A DNA stretch of 34,565 nt from a virus. The translations under genes and the position numbers were made by a program. Every line of letters begins with the position of its first letter. The stretch's first letter is position 1. The stretch covers positions 1 to 34,565 of IMG/VR virus record IMGVR_UViG_3300025141_000375; one strand, written 5' to 3'. The notes under the pieces are model-generated. The model made no database searches, was not told the DNA's origin, and worked only from the letters and a program-made list of their open reading frames with translations. Shown here in pieces: positions 1-9,377 of the stretch.

Positions 1-2339
1 ATACAAAATTTTGATTCGCCTGAATAACTATGATTGTCATCTTTGACATATGAATCAACACCATATCTTGTATAAATTTGACTCAATGTTGATTTTATAT
101 CCTTGTTAACAACGTTCATTAAAGACTGACGTAAGGAATCAGAAGTAAATGCATCTTTTTTTATTAAAGCATCACGCCCGTATGCTAGGCCCGCTTTGTC
201 AATTTTGCCTAATGCAAATTGTTCTTGAAGTTTTTTCTCAGCATTTATATTATTTACTATACTATCAAATGCAACTTTATTATTTGGATCAGCGTTTAAA
301 AACATTTCAATTGCATCAAAATTTCTTTCATCTTCACCAATTTCTTCATCATAATAATCAAGAACTAATTGATCTGTAATACTTTTGATAGCATTAATCA
401 ATTTATATTCTGAGTTTAACCCGTAGTGTTTATAAACTGGATTTCTAATAATCTTAGATTCTAATCTTTTCATAAATTTTGCAACAGACATATTATTCAA
501 GCTAGAAGTATTTGATTGATCGTCACTTTTAAATACATGTTTCAACTCTTCAATACAAATAGGAAATGATGCTGTGGTGTGTATATAACCGCCGGCGCTA
601 CTCTGATTCATAGGATAGAAAAACATTTGAACTTCATCAAATTGATGTGTTGCTTGAATTGGAAATGCAACAAATGACATCAAAACGCTCCCTAATGATG
701 TAAATGCAGGAATATCATCAGGAATGCTAGCATTTTCTACTGCTATCATATAAGATGCATCGCTACCATTTAATAAAAAGGGATCTATTTGATTAACACC
801 AAACCTTGGAAGTTCATCAAATTTATCGGAAATTGCATCTTTCACATCATTTGATTGCTGTGTATCTAATGTTTTTACAAAATTCTTTAAAGCCCTGGTT
901 ACACTAGCTTTGTCACCCTTGGTAATGTCTTCAACTATACTGGTATAATCTGACCTTCTCATTAAAGTATTTGCACCCGCTGCATTAGAAATTTTAAGCG
1001 ATTTTTCAGGAATTATATTTGCAGCCCCAATTGCTTCTGTTTGCTCTTCCTTTAATATCTCAATTGCATCTTTTATTTGATTTTTGAAAACGTTTGCCTG
1101 GACATAGTGACCTGATGCAACAGAAGCTAAAATTGAATCTGACCCTCCCATCATTGCTAGGTCAACATTAATATCAACATGCCCACCATCTGTAAATGAA
1201 AAAGAACTACCCTTGACAATAAATACCCCTTTATCTCTAAGACTATTTAAGAATTTACCTACAGTATTATTACTAGTCATTCCTCCTTGCGGGTGTGACC
1301 AGCCATATTCTATTATAACTCTTGATCTAGCAAACTGTTTAGGAGTAATCAAAGGAGCAATATCCCTTAGTCTAGATCGATCATGCAATGTCATACTTAT
1401 TTTAGCATTTTTACTACAAAAAAGACCGACACCTAATCCAGCAATAGATATATCACAATTTTTCAATGTTAAAAGAGTATTGTTCGGTTCTAGGATGCTT
1501 TTATCTTGTTTTCTTATATTAGAATTTGATAAAGTCTGAGGTGACAGGAACAACTCCATTCCATGCGTATCATATAGTTCTTCTTCTTCATTATTGTCAT
1601 TAAAAGGATTAATTGTGTCTATTGCTTTAGATACAAAATTTTTATTTGATTTTTGTTGTATAAATCTAAATTGGACCTCATGACCTAAAGATTTTTTGCT
1701 TGTATCATTTTTTGGTACTAAAATTTTAACATCAAGATAAGGAGCACACAAAGACATATCTACGTTTGATATACAGTTAAAAAATAAACTTAGTGCATCA
1801 CCATATCTTTTTGCCAATGAAAGTGTGTGGCGTTTAAATTCAACAGCGCCTAAAGATGGATTGATTATATTTTGTTTGTCAAAATCGTAACCATCATAAT
1901 TTCCAACACGAAGACCATTCTCTTTTACTGTCTGTTTTATATTTTTGCTTTTTCTAAACCCAACTTTTTGTGCTGAATCGTGATAAAAATAAAATGGTTC
2001 ATTTTCAATATCGCTGTTAGATATAATTTCACCTGCCTCACTACCTAAGGCATCTTTTATTCCTGTAATTATCGCTGATGTCTCTAAAGCTTTTCCTCGC
2101 ATCATGTCGTTTAAATAGTATCCACCAGATATTGTGCCTATTAGCTTATTAAGTATTCTGGCATCTGAGTCTGAAAGCGAATTGCTAATTTTTTTACCTA
2201 TATCAAAGTTTCCCAAGCCAACGGTTTGAGCCGTCAATTTATCAAAATCTGAATCAAAACCTGACAATACTTTTTTAAACTCATCAATTGATGATTCATA
2301 AGCTATATCTGCTATATTTGTTAAAGTTTTACTAGACAT
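1..2339 (-). CDS. Large baseplate/tail structural protein, 3' end beyond window
   Basis: The frame is open from an ATG at 2337-2339 to the left edge, giving 779 codons with no stop, so the C-terminus lies outside the window. It starts 5 nt after the LysM wedge gene stop with no evident Shine-Dalgarno, so translation is probably coupled. The protein begins MSSKTLTNIADIAY. Its middle has a beta-rich part with the segments LHDRSRLRDIAPL and IEYGWSHPQGG. This kind of segment is, from memory, found in large virion proteins of marine myoviruses. Position after a tape measure, a tail/baseplate protein and a gp53-like wedge protein indicates a baseplate hub or wedge component. I cannot assign it to gp6, gp27 or another named T4 protein. 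The CDS is certain and the role is inferred from context. Confidence 0.75.
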   Translation of the reverse strand, partial: MSSKTLTNIADIAYESSIDEFKKVLSGFDSDFDKLTAQTVGLGNFDIGKKISNSLSDSDARILNKLIGTISGGYYLNDMMRGKALETSAIITGIKDALGSEAGEIISNSDIENEPFYFYHDSAQKVGFRKSKNIKQTVKENGLRVGNYDGYDFDKQNIINPSLGAVEFKRHTLSLAKRYGDALSLFFNCISNVDMSLCAPYLDVKILVPKNDTSKKSLGHEVQFRFIQQKSNKNFVSKAIDTINPFNDNNEEEELYDTHGMELFLSPQTLSNSNIRKQDKSILEPNNTLLTLKNCDISIAGLGVGLFCSKNAKISMTLHDRSRLRDIAPLITPKQFARSRVIIEYGWSHPQGGMTSNNTVGKFLNSLRDKGVFIVKGSSFSFTDGGHVDINVDLAMMGGSDSILASVASGHYVQANVFKNQIKDAIEILKEEQTEAIGAANIIPEKSLKISNAAGANTLMRRSDYTSIVEDITKGDKASVTRALKNFVKTLDTQQSNDVKDAISDKFDELPRFGVNQIDPFLLNGSDASYMIAVENASIPDDIPAFTSLGSVLMSFVAFPIQATHQFDEVQMFFYPMNQSSAGGYIHTTASFPICIEELKHVFKSDDQSNTSSLNNMSVAKFMKRLESKIIRNPVYKHYGLNSEYKLINAIKSITDQLVLDYYDEEIGEDERNFDAIEMFLNADPNNKVAFDSIVNNINAEKKLQEQFALGKIDKAGLAYGRDALIKKDAFTSDSLRQSLMNVVNKDIKSTLSQIYTRYGVDSYVKDDNHSYSGESKFC

Positions 2340-2344
2340 ATTTT

Positions 2345-2635
2345 TTAAACAATGTTGTAGATTTCATCAGGATTAGTAGGTATTCTTATTGTTGTACCTG
2401 CTGGGCACTGCAATGCCCAACCAATTCCTGACGCAGAAGCTATTATCCACCAAAGCGATGCATCACCATATTCTATACCTGCAACATGATCTAGTCTTTG
2501 ATTTTCTGACAAAATTGAAACTTTACAGTTAATTGCACCTGCCTCACATGCTAGATAGATTCTTCTAGATAGTTTGTTGGTGCCAAAACTCTTTCCTTTG
2601 TTAACTATAGATGTCGTTATATATCTTGTAGTCAT
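2345..2635 (-). CDS. gp53-like / tail protein X-like LysM baseplate wedge protein
   Basis: A 96-residue protein whose second half is a LysM-type fold signature: RLDHVAGIEYGDASLWWIIA, followed by a Gly-Ile pair and the terminal PAGTTIRIP. Established knowledge: this pattern (RLD-IA-YGD--WWIIA--N-----PG--LRIP) occurs in the LysM domain of T4 gp53 and in tail protein X of P2-like phages, which sit at the baseplate/hub interface. The ATG overlaps the stop of the upstream 1167-codon gene by 4 nt (ATGA), and a GGAAG purine stretch lies just upstream. The position between two large tail proteins agrees. It is shorter than T4 gp53 (196 aa), so it is essentially the LysM module plus a short N-terminal arm. 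Confidence 0.8.
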   Translation of the reverse strand: MTTRYITTSIVNKGKSFGTNKLSRRIYLACEAGAINCKVSILSENQRLDHVAGIEYGDASLWWIIASASGIGWALQCPAGTTIRIPTNPDEIYNIV

Positions 2636-5600
2636 TTAATCTTCCTTTGTATTATACCTTCTTGTGAATTAAATTGATCTTCTGCTTCTTGCATTCTATC
2701 ATTAGGGTCACCTGATACTTCTTTCATTATCTTTCCAACATTGTATAGTGGTGCTCTATTGTAACCACTGTGATCTAAACCAGGAGGTATATCATGAATT
2801 ACACTAAGTGTCAAACTAATATCTACACCCATAGGTGCTCTACTATTGAATTCTGTTTCCCACCCATAATCATCATTGAGCCAATTAAATGTGACACCGC
2901 CTAGAGTTCCTGCCAGACCTCTACCCATATTAGTTTCAAATGCTCTTGTTACAGGATTGTAAAAAGAATTCATAAAAGCTTCGGGGCCATTAACTGCTGT
3001 ATTGAAGGCATTTGAAGCAATTTTACCTACTAAATTTTTATCATTTGCTTGATTTGATTTTGATGACTTAGTTAACCATTCCCCTACACCTACGTCACCT
3101 TTGCTTATTTGCTTACCATAGGTTTGATCGTATATATCTTTATAATCAGGTATTATATCGCTATGTGATACTTTAAACTTTTTACCTACAATACTACCTA
3201 GAAATGCATCTATAACCTCTAGTTTATATTCTGTGTACTTATTGTACTTGGCATTTCCAGATACATTTGCAGTTACAAAATGAGACTCTGCGTTTTTAAT
3301 TTCTCTTCCAATTACCTTGCATAGTATGTTTCTATTAAATAAATATTTTTCCCCATCTGTATCTATTAGAAATTTTTCAGGACTTGATTTCATAAAGACC
3401 ATGTCATTAGGAAAATAACCTTTTTTTGAATCTTGCTGTGATTCAGCGAAAAGAGAAGGATCTATAAGTTTGTTAATGATATCATTAATAACAATTGGGT
3501 TGACAAAACCATTGATTAATCCTGCTGCTTGATCTTCAATTATTTTACTAGAAATTTGATCAACTGCTGTATTGACAAAATCTGATTTAAGAAAAGTGTT
3601 ATTTAATCCTTTTAGACCTGCGCTTGTCATAGAAGTTTTACCTATGGGAGATCCATATTTTGAAGCAAATATATTTAAAAGTGCATCTCTAACATTAAGC
3701 CTACCAACCCCGGGTATATCTAAGCCTATACCTGACAAATTTGTTAGAGCAGAAGCAGTATCTAAAATTTGTGAAAAGCCATCATTCCCATCGAATGAAG
3801 GTCTAAGATTTGTACCTAAATCACCAGCGCCAAAAATTCTACTTAAGTTAAATTTTGAATAGTTTGATTTAATTACATCTCCTATTCTTACCCTAACTAG
3901 AGGTGTTGCTCCTATGACTTGACTAAATGGTTGCTTGAATACTGCAGAAGTTGCGCTTTCAAGCATTGCAACATCAAAAGGAGCATTACTTTTTCTAATT
4001 GTATCTCCGTCTGTATACTGCGGATAGAATAAAGTAACTAGTTTATTTATTTTATACCACATTTCATCAAAGTCTTGCGGGTTTGTTGCTATTAGTTTAA
4101 AAGCAAACGATACTGTTCTAGATGTTTTTCCATAAGTCTTAATAGGATCTAGTCGTCCATAACCAGTCGACTCGTTATACGATGGATTAATTGCGTCAGA
4201 TAGTGTTGTTAAAAAGCCATGAAATGCAATTATCTCATTTGTTCGCAAGTCTGTAATATAAAATGGCAAATATTCTGCTTCATATCTGTCTTCCATTTCT
4301 TTTAAAACTTCAATGGGTATTCTATTATAGCTTCCTTGAAGCCCAACGGCAGTATAAGTTTTATTTGCTAAACTACTACCTAACATACCTCTTGAAGGAT
4401 TTGCGCCTTTAGAAATAGTATTCATATCCAATGAAGCACCTACTACATTTAAAGGTAATATGTAAGCAGAAGGAAGATTCATACCAGAAAAAGAAAGATT
4501 AGTTTTATTTATTGCACCTGATCTAGACTTCATGACACGCGTGCCAGGTATAGTAGGTAATGAATCAACATCTCTAGGATTTGTAGCAATTTCATTGCCT
4601 GTTTTTCCCATATTTGCAGTCAAATGTACATCGCCCACTGTTGCTATTGCATTCATAAATCTTAACAAAGCACTATTTTTAACTTTATCAACAAAAAGAA
4701 TGGTATTCTCAAGAAAAGTTGCACTTTCATCACTAGAGAAAGGAGAACTCAAGACACCCTTTGATCGCTTAAGAACAGATATAAAAATTGACATCCAATA
4801 ATGTGAGTCTGTTGTAAGAATTTTACTGGCATTTTTGTCATTAATTTCATTTTTAGAATTGACTCGTGAGGTAAAAAGAACACGAATTCCCATATCAACA
4901 CAATCGTAGTAACTATGAATAGTTTTTACAAATAATTTCTTCTTTAAAAAATCTACATTATGAAGCACATCTGGTTTATACTTACCTTTTACTCTACTAT
5001 CAGTTTTATCAGAAAATATTTCTTCTAGTGCATTACCATTTTTCTTTCTACTTTTGACACCAATAGTCTCAATTTGATCGAAAGCAATCAATATTGCTTT
5101 TTTAATTGCTACTAGTGCTATAGCAGCATGATTTCTAAGAATATCGTAATTTTTATCAAAGTGATTAATTTCTTGATTATAAAATGTACCAAATTTTTCT
5201 GATCTTTCGCTAGGTGAAGCTTCACCCTTACCTAGGCGCGCAGAATTTCCTTCATTGTCAGCAGGAAAACCAAATGAGTTTTTTGCTTTAACTGATTCAT
5301 TAGATATATTGTTAATACCTGCTTGTGATAATATACTATTAGCATTTAATATATCAAATTGTTCCGGATCTATACTATCTAAAATATTATCGCTACTATC
5401 CCACCCACCGGCTTTTAATAGTAATGACTTACCTATATTTTTAAGACTATCTAAATTAGTTATGAATTTTGATCGATCAAAATCACCAAAATCATTTTGT
5501 ACTTGCATTGTACCGTGTTCATTGACTCCGGCTTCAAAATCTTGACTAGAAATATTGTTGGGTTTGAAAACTTTTAATTTATTAGTAGGGCTAAATCTAT

Positions 5601-6135
5601 TATTTCTAACTAATAAACCTTGCGAAGCTTGCACAATCGGATTATCTTCACCCTCAGGATTGATCACTATGCTGTTACTATTACTAATAGACTGCCCGGC
5701 AATACCCTTCAATGGTTCAGACTTGCTACCATCGCCAATTTTATCAATTAAGCTTATGACATCACCCTCAAAATATTCACTATTACTATATTGTGACATC
5801 AAACCTGATTCTACTGATCCTTGCGCTAAAAAGGGATCTCCGGAATCTTCAGGATTTGAGTGTGGATAATTTCCCCTTATAGGTGAAACACTTTTAAAAT
5901 TTCCCTGTTTTATTCCTTGTTTATTTTTAGAAGTAATGAAATTAATATAATCACCTAACATCCCCTTTGTTCCGTCATTAAAATCGAGCAAAGACTCACC
6001 AGATTCTAAATCTAGACCTAGGTCATCACCTTCGTTGATTAAAGCTTCATTAGAATCGATACCAAAAGTCAATGAATCTTGCGGGATTCCTTTGATATTA
6101 TTTAAAAAATCTTTAAGTGTCTTTCTTGTCGACAT
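2632..6135 (-). CDS. Large tail/baseplate structural protein (1167 aa)
   Basis: Starts at ATG 6135 with AAGG about 9 nt upstream, overlapping the previous small gene by 23 nt. The N-terminal ~300 residues are Ser/Asn/Asp-rich and look poorly ordered. Residues ~625-710 hold a compact domain with FYITDLRTNEIIAFHGFL, then a GRLDPIKTYGKTSRTVSFAF strand pair and MWYKINKLVTLFYPQY. From memory this pattern is characteristic of tail-tube-associated or baseplate proteins of contractile phages. The C-terminal ~400 residues carry no motif I recognise. The place between tape measure and LysM wedge gene fits a tube-initiation or baseplate hub component, a gp48/gp54-type role. That assignment is inference; only 'tail structural' is well supported. 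Confidence 0.7.
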   Translation of the reverse strand: MSTRKTLKDFLNNIKGIPQDSLTFGIDSNEALINEGDDLGLDLESGESLLDFNDGTKGMLGDYINFITSKNKQGIKQGNFKSVSPIRGNYPHSNPEDSGDPFLAQGSVESGLMSQYSNSEYFEGDVISLIDKIGDGSKSEPLKGIAGQSISNSNSIVINPEGEDNPIVQASQGLLVRNNRFSPTNKLKVFKPNNISSQDFEAGVNEHGTMQVQNDFGDFDRSKFITNLDSLKNIGKSLLLKAGGWDSSDNILDSIDPEQFDILNANSILSQAGINNISNESVKAKNSFGFPADNEGNSARLGKGEASPSERSEKFGTFYNQEINHFDKNYDILRNHAAIALVAIKKAILIAFDQIETIGVKSRKKNGNALEEIFSDKTDSRVKGKYKPDVLHNVDFLKKKLFVKTIHSYYDCVDMGIRVLFTSRVNSKNEINDKNASKILTTDSHYWMSIFISVLKRSKGVLSSPFSSDESATFLENTILFVDKVKNSALLRFMNAIATVGDVHLTANMGKTGNEIATNPRDVDSLPTIPGTRVMKSRSGAINKTNLSFSGMNLPSAYILPLNVVGASLDMNTISKGANPSRGMLGSSLANKTYTAVGLQGSYNRIPIEVLKEMEDRYEAEYLPFYITDLRTNEIIAFHGFLTTLSDAINPSYNESTGYGRLDPIKTYGKTSRTVSFAFKLIATNPQDFDEMWYKINKLVTLFYPQYTDGDTIRKSNAPFDVAMLESATSAVFKQPFSQVIGATPLVRVRIGDVIKSNYSKFNLSRIFGAGDLGTNLRPSFDGNDGFSQILDTASALTNLSGIGLDIPGVGRLNVRDALLNIFASKYGSPIGKTSMTSAGLKGLNNTFLKSDFVNTAVDQISSKIIEDQAAGLINGFVNPIVINDIINKLIDPSLFAESQQDSKKGYFPNDMVFMKSSPEKFLIDTDGEKYLFNRNILCKVIGREIKNAESHFVTANVSGNAKYNKYTEYKLEVIDAFLGSIVGKKFKVSHSDIIPDYKDIYDQTYGKQISKGDVGVGEWLTKSSKSNQANDKNLVGKIASNAFNTAVNGPEAFMNSFYNPVTRAFETNMGRGLAGTLGGVTFNWLNDDYGWETEFNSRAPMGVDISLTLSVIHDIPPGLDHSGYNRAPLYNVGKIMKEVSGDPNDRMQEAEDQFNSQEGIIQRKIK

Positions 6136-6340
6136 TATTGCTGCCTTCTTTTATTAATTTATTAGTATAATTATTCAAAACTTCACTATTAACTATTGTA
6201 TCACTAGATTTTGCATTACAATAAACGTCACCAATAAAACTATAAATTAAATTTAGCAATTCATCATCAACACTATTTATGTCTATGCCTAAACTTTTTA
6301 ACTCTAATTCTATTTCTAATTGCTCTTTTTTATTTTTCAC
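6113..6340 (-). CDS. Small uncharacterised protein between tape measure and baseplate gene
   Basis: 75 codons starting with GTG at 6338-6340, preceded by GGAGGG 8 nt upstream inside the last codons of the tape-measure gene. The spacing from that stop is 2 nt, and the 3' end overlaps the next gene by 23 nt, so all three are translationally linked. The product is charged and mainly helical: a Lys/Glu-rich N-terminus (KKEQLEIELELKSLG), a short hydrophobic helix (LLNLIYSFIGDVY) and a polar tail. I do not recognise a family. Its location suggests a small tail-assembly factor, but this rests on position alone. Confidence 0.65.
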   Translation of the reverse strand: MKNKKEQLEIELELKSLGIDINSVDDELLNLIYSFIGDVYCNAKSSDTIVNSEVLNNYTNKLIKEGSNNVDKKDT

Positions 6341-6342
6341 TA

Positions 6343-8268
6343 TTAGGGCCCTCCTGCAGCGGCACCGACTCCAATAGACGTAACAACGCCCTCCGAATTA
6401 ATTACTCCTGTAACACCTGAGCCTCCCCCTGCTAACTCTTTGGCTCTTTTATGCGCTGCTTCAGCTTGAATCACGCCTTCAACCGCAGCATGTTCCTTAC
6501 CTTTTTCATGCGAAGCATTTGAGTAAGCAGTACCTGCTACTTGAGCGTTTTGCAATGTTTTCTCCATATCAATATCACTTTGCTTAGTAGTAATACCCTC
6601 AAGCTTATTTTTTAAATTTTCTAATTTCTCAGCAGCACTATCATAGCCTTCGTTTATTGCACCATACAATTCAGTTGTTATTGATTGTTGTGCTCTTGAT
6701 GCCATCGTTCCTATAGCTACACCTGTCTCTCTCATTTCTCTTCTAAGCTGTTCAGTATGCCTAACCATTTTTGACCCTATACCAAAACTAGATGTTTTAT
6801 CAATCTTAGCTTGGAGCTCTGCACCAGTTTGTGAAAAAGAAAGAGCACTCTCTTTCATAAGTTTAAAAGCATCTTCTTCTGGCATATCTTCTTGAGCAGC
6901 TTTTAAATCTTCAAGTGATGTTATATCCTGATCAAAATCAAAAAGCCTAGCAGCTTCCTCTATTCCAATACCTAATTGTCCTGCTAAGAGCTTTTGCTGT
7001 GCAAGATTCATGTCTTCAAATGCTAAACCTTGCTCCTCAAACTGAGATCTCATTGTCATTAAAAACTCTTCTTGATCTGTATTTGCTAACATCATCATTT
7101 CCATAGCATCAACATTCAAACCAAACGCTGCAGTCAGGTTACCAACTGCACTGGCCGCTGTGTCAAAATCTGAAAATTTACTAATTAACTTTCCTAATGT
7201 ATCTGCTCTAATTCCTACTTCTGCTAATTGTGCTGCTATTCTTGAAGCCTCTTCATCCAAAACATTACCAAAATTTTGTACATCAGCTTTGATATCAGCA
7301 AAATTTTCAAATATAATTTTTCCTGATACACCTGTTGCTTCTTGAGCTGACATAGAAAATTTCACAATATCTTTAAAATTTTGTATTGAAGCCTTGCCTG
7401 TTTGATCAATTGATCTAGAAATGATTTTTGCTATCTGATCTGACTCAGCACCCATACTTTGTGCAATTGTTTCTAATTCGAGCATGGCTGTGCCTTCTTT
7501 AAAAGCACCTGTAAATTTCTCTTGATATGTGAAGGCAAACTCTTTTTGCAAGTTTAAAAATCTTGTAGCAGCATCGGCAGGATCCTTGACAATTCTAAGA
7601 TACTCATTTGCTTGATTTTTTAAAACTTCAACAGAACCATCTGGAAGTATTTCAGGGAACATAGAGCTATCAGCTCTAAGTATAGGGTTGTCTCTTAATT
7701 CCTCATTTGTCATAAGAACAGACTTACCGATATTTTCATAAGCCTCTATAGCATCACGTGACATTCCAATGCTAGATTCTTTCATTAAATCTGCTGTGCC
7801 GCCAAAACTCTTCTGTACATATTCAAAATATTCTTGGTGTGCGCCTCCAAGATTGTTTAGTAATTTTTCAACGCCCTTATAACCATCATGTAGCTTGTTA
7901 AAAGTCTCTGCGCCTATATTTGTAGCTTTTTTAAGTTTTGTGACAAATGTTTCATCTAAACCTAATTGCTGAAGTTTTGCTGTATCAAGAGATAATATTG
8001 TCTCAATATTAAGATCCTGACCTTCTCCTAAAGCTTGTGTATTTAACTTAAGTTGTTCGTCAAGTTCTTTCTGAGTCTTCGTGTTCTGCTTGACGTCTTC
8101 TGACTTAAGCTTACCCGGGTCTTTTTTATTAAATTCAGCTAGTTCTGTTAATACTAAGCCGAACCAACTTGATCCTTCGTAGCCTTTGTAGGCATTAAAA
8201 GCTTCAGTAACAGCTGTATTAAACGTACTTGATGTGCCTGTTTTTAAGTCATTAAATGTACCGCTCAT
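6343..8268 (-). CDS. Tail tape measure protein (T4 gp29-like role)
   Basis: A 641-residue, almost wholly alpha-helical protein lying after the tube gene and the gp26-type tail-assembly gene, the usual tape-measure position. The centre has Ala/Gln/Glu-rich helical runs and the segment AVGNLTAAFGLNVDAMEMM typical of tape measures of T4-like marine phages. The C-terminus turns Gly/Ala/Ser-rich (GGGSGVTGVINSEG). ATG 8268 has AGGGTGA upstream. Length fits T4 gp29 (590 aa); using the general rule of about 0.15 nm of tail per residue, the tail would be near 95 nm, which is a prediction only. There is no obvious transmembrane segment or lytic domain. Confidence 0.75.
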   Translation of the reverse strand: MSGTFNDLKTGTSSTFNTAVTEAFNAYKGYEGSSWFGLVLTELAEFNKKDPGKLKSEDVKQNTKTQKELDEQLKLNTQALGEGQDLNIETILSLDTAKLQQLGLDETFVTKLKKATNIGAETFNKLHDGYKGVEKLLNNLGGAHQEYFEYVQKSFGGTADLMKESSIGMSRDAIEAYENIGKSVLMTNEELRDNPILRADSSMFPEILPDGSVEVLKNQANEYLRIVKDPADAATRFLNLQKEFAFTYQEKFTGAFKEGTAMLELETIAQSMGAESDQIAKIISRSIDQTGKASIQNFKDIVKFSMSAQEATGVSGKIIFENFADIKADVQNFGNVLDEEASRIAAQLAEVGIRADTLGKLISKFSDFDTAASAVGNLTAAFGLNVDAMEMMMLANTDQEEFLMTMRSQFEEQGLAFEDMNLAQQKLLAGQLGIGIEEAARLFDFDQDITSLEDLKAAQEDMPEEDAFKLMKESALSFSQTGAELQAKIDKTSSFGIGSKMVRHTEQLRREMRETGVAIGTMASRAQQSITTELYGAINEGYDSAAEKLENLKNKLEGITTKQSDIDMEKTLQNAQVAGTAYSNASHEKGKEHAAVEGVIQAEAAHKRAKELAGGGSGVTGVINSEGVVTSIGVGAAAGGP

Positions 8269-8312
8269 AAAATGTCACCCTTTTCATTTATGCCTATAAT
8301 ATATATATCATC

Positions 8313-8328
8313 TCTAGAAACTTCTAGA
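8313..8328. repeat. Perfect 6-bp inverted repeat hairpin (TCTAGA-AACT-TCTAGA)
   Basis: A perfect stem with a 4-base loop lies exactly at the last codons and stop (TAG, 8314-8316) of the frameshift-frame reading frame, 45 nt before the tape-measure ATG. There is no T-run directly after it on either strand, so it is not a typical intrinsic terminator. It could stabilise the mRNA 3' end or modulate tape-measure translation. Function unknown. Confidence 0.35.
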
Positions 8329-8523
8329 CGACTTATTGCTTTGTGAATCTGTCATCTTCTTACGATGTTCAGCTTCATCATTAAGTGATTTAATATATCT
8401 ATCGATATACCAACTTCTATATCTTACAGGCATTTTTCTTACATCAGAGTATGAAATTCCCAGGTGTTTCATGAGTGCATATGACTCTTCAAGAAAGGAT
8501 TTTTTTATGCTGTCAGGCAGGCC
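8314..8523 (-). CDS. Out-of-frame 69-codon extension of the gp26-type tail gene
   Basis: After the T-run at 8524-8531, the frame shifted by +1 (equivalently -2) stays open for 69 codons from GGC (8521-8523) to TAG (8314-8316). It encodes GLPDSIKKSFLEESYALMKH, then LGISYSDVRKMPVRYRSWYI, then a charged tail. It looks like real protein: the SY-DV--MPV--R-WYI pattern is similar to the small helical proteins that accompany tail assembly chaperones. Directly upstream in this frame is a TAG stop, and no ATG/GTG/TTG start exists before the internal ATG at 8470-8472. So either ribosomes shift frame at T8, or an ATT start (AGGAAGAA precedes it) or the internal ATG (52 aa) is used. A homopolymer sequencing error that hides a fused gene is the other possibility. 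Confidence 0.6.
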   Translation of the reverse strand, partial: GLPDSIKKSFLEESYALMKHLGISYSDVRKMPVRYRSWYIDRYIKSLNDEAEHRKKMTDSQSNKSSRSF

Positions 8524-9328
8524 AAAAAAAATTTCTTCCTATTGGAAGTGGTATCTGCGACTCGTGAGAGCAATATTTGCATTTATAGTGGACTTCCGTT
8601 TCTATTTTAGGTTCTAGTTCTGATACGTAATTTCTAAATTTTTTTGAATCATATGCCGGCATAATACTTATAAATTTTTTAATTTTATTTCTATCAGTAA
8701 TACCATCTATAGACAAGACTCGTTTAAATATTCTAGAAGTCACTCTTCCTGTATTTGCCTCACCTAGCATTTTGGACATATTTTCTATTTCACCATCAAT
8801 TTGATTCTCGTCTTCTGAATTAAAAAATCTAAAATGAACTATCTTTTTTGAAACAGGCAGTCTAAATTCAAAAATATTCTTACCAGGTTCAATAGGCTCA
8901 ATGTTTAACTGCTTAACTTCAAGCTCACTTAAGTTAAAATTATGATCGCAAGACTTTCCACATGCATTACAAGAAACTTCAGCATTATAATCAGCACCAT
9001 ATCCAGTTACTCTTATCGAAATAAGTAAAGCATTTCTGTCACCAAGTAAAAGCTGGCCTATGTCTTTCAAAGAAGCACCTGTGCATGATGCTATCAAATG
9101 ATCTATTGCTGACCCTTCTTTACTATATGCTCGAGATGACAGTATGTCTTCCTCTCTTGCTGTCATGGCTTTGATTTGAATTAAACTTTTATTATAGAAA
9201 AAAGAATCAGGAGAGTATAACAACCCTCCTGATGGTAGTGGAACCGATTCAATAGGCACTTCCCAACCTAAAGCACTTTCGTTAATATCATTGAGCGGCT
9301 TGTAAGAACCTTCTGGTAACTGTGACAT
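8513..9328 (-). CDS. gp26-type baseplate hub / tail-assembly protein with zinc ribbon
   Basis: 271 residues in the zero frame. The N-terminal region VPLPSGGLLYSP ... KAMTAREEDIL matches the T4 gp26-like baseplate family (Pfam 'T4_baseplate'), often annotated as baseplate hub assembly chaperone. Two CxxC knuckles, Cys120-Asn-Ala-Cys123 and Cys250-Lys-Tyr-Cys253, form a probable split zinc ribbon. The protein ends NFFWPA, and the codons for NFF run through an eight-T homopolymer. The gene sits between tail tube and tape measure, the classic position of tail assembly chaperones. It has GAGG upstream of ATG 9328. It may exist in two forms: 271 aa, and about 337 aa if frameshifting joins it to the 69-codon extension at 8314-8523. 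Confidence 0.75.
   Translation of the reverse strand: MSQLPEGSYKPLNDINESALGWEVPIESVPLPSGGLLYSPDSFFYNKSLIQIKAMTAREEDILSSRAYSKEGSAIDHLIASCTGASLKDIGQLLLGDRNALLISIRVTGYGADYNAEVSCNACGKSCDHNFNLSELEVKQLNIEPIEPGKNIFEFRLPVSKKIVHFRFFNSEDENQIDGEIENMSKMLGEANTGRVTSRIFKRVLSIDGITDRNKIKKFISIMPAYDSKKFRNYVSELEPKIETEVHYKCKYCSHESQIPLPIGRNFFWPA
8524..8531 (-). other. Candidate ribosomal slippery site (T8)
   Basis: In the minus-strand mRNA the zero frame reads AAT TTT TTT TGG, then CCT GCC TGA. Phe codons in a U8 run allow slippage. A +1 or -2 shift here enters the 69-codon open frame, whereas a -1 shift meets TAA after six codons. No strong stimulatory stem is obvious just downstream. Confidence 0.45.
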
Positions 9329-9377
9329 TTATACCTCTATTTTTATATAAGTATAATACAGTACAAAAAGTTGTAAA

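Noticed and set aside
1213-1539. Plus-strand open frames over the left baseplate genes
   Set aside because: They lie antisense to a continuous minus-strand gene, lack ribosome-binding sites and have unlikely compositions.
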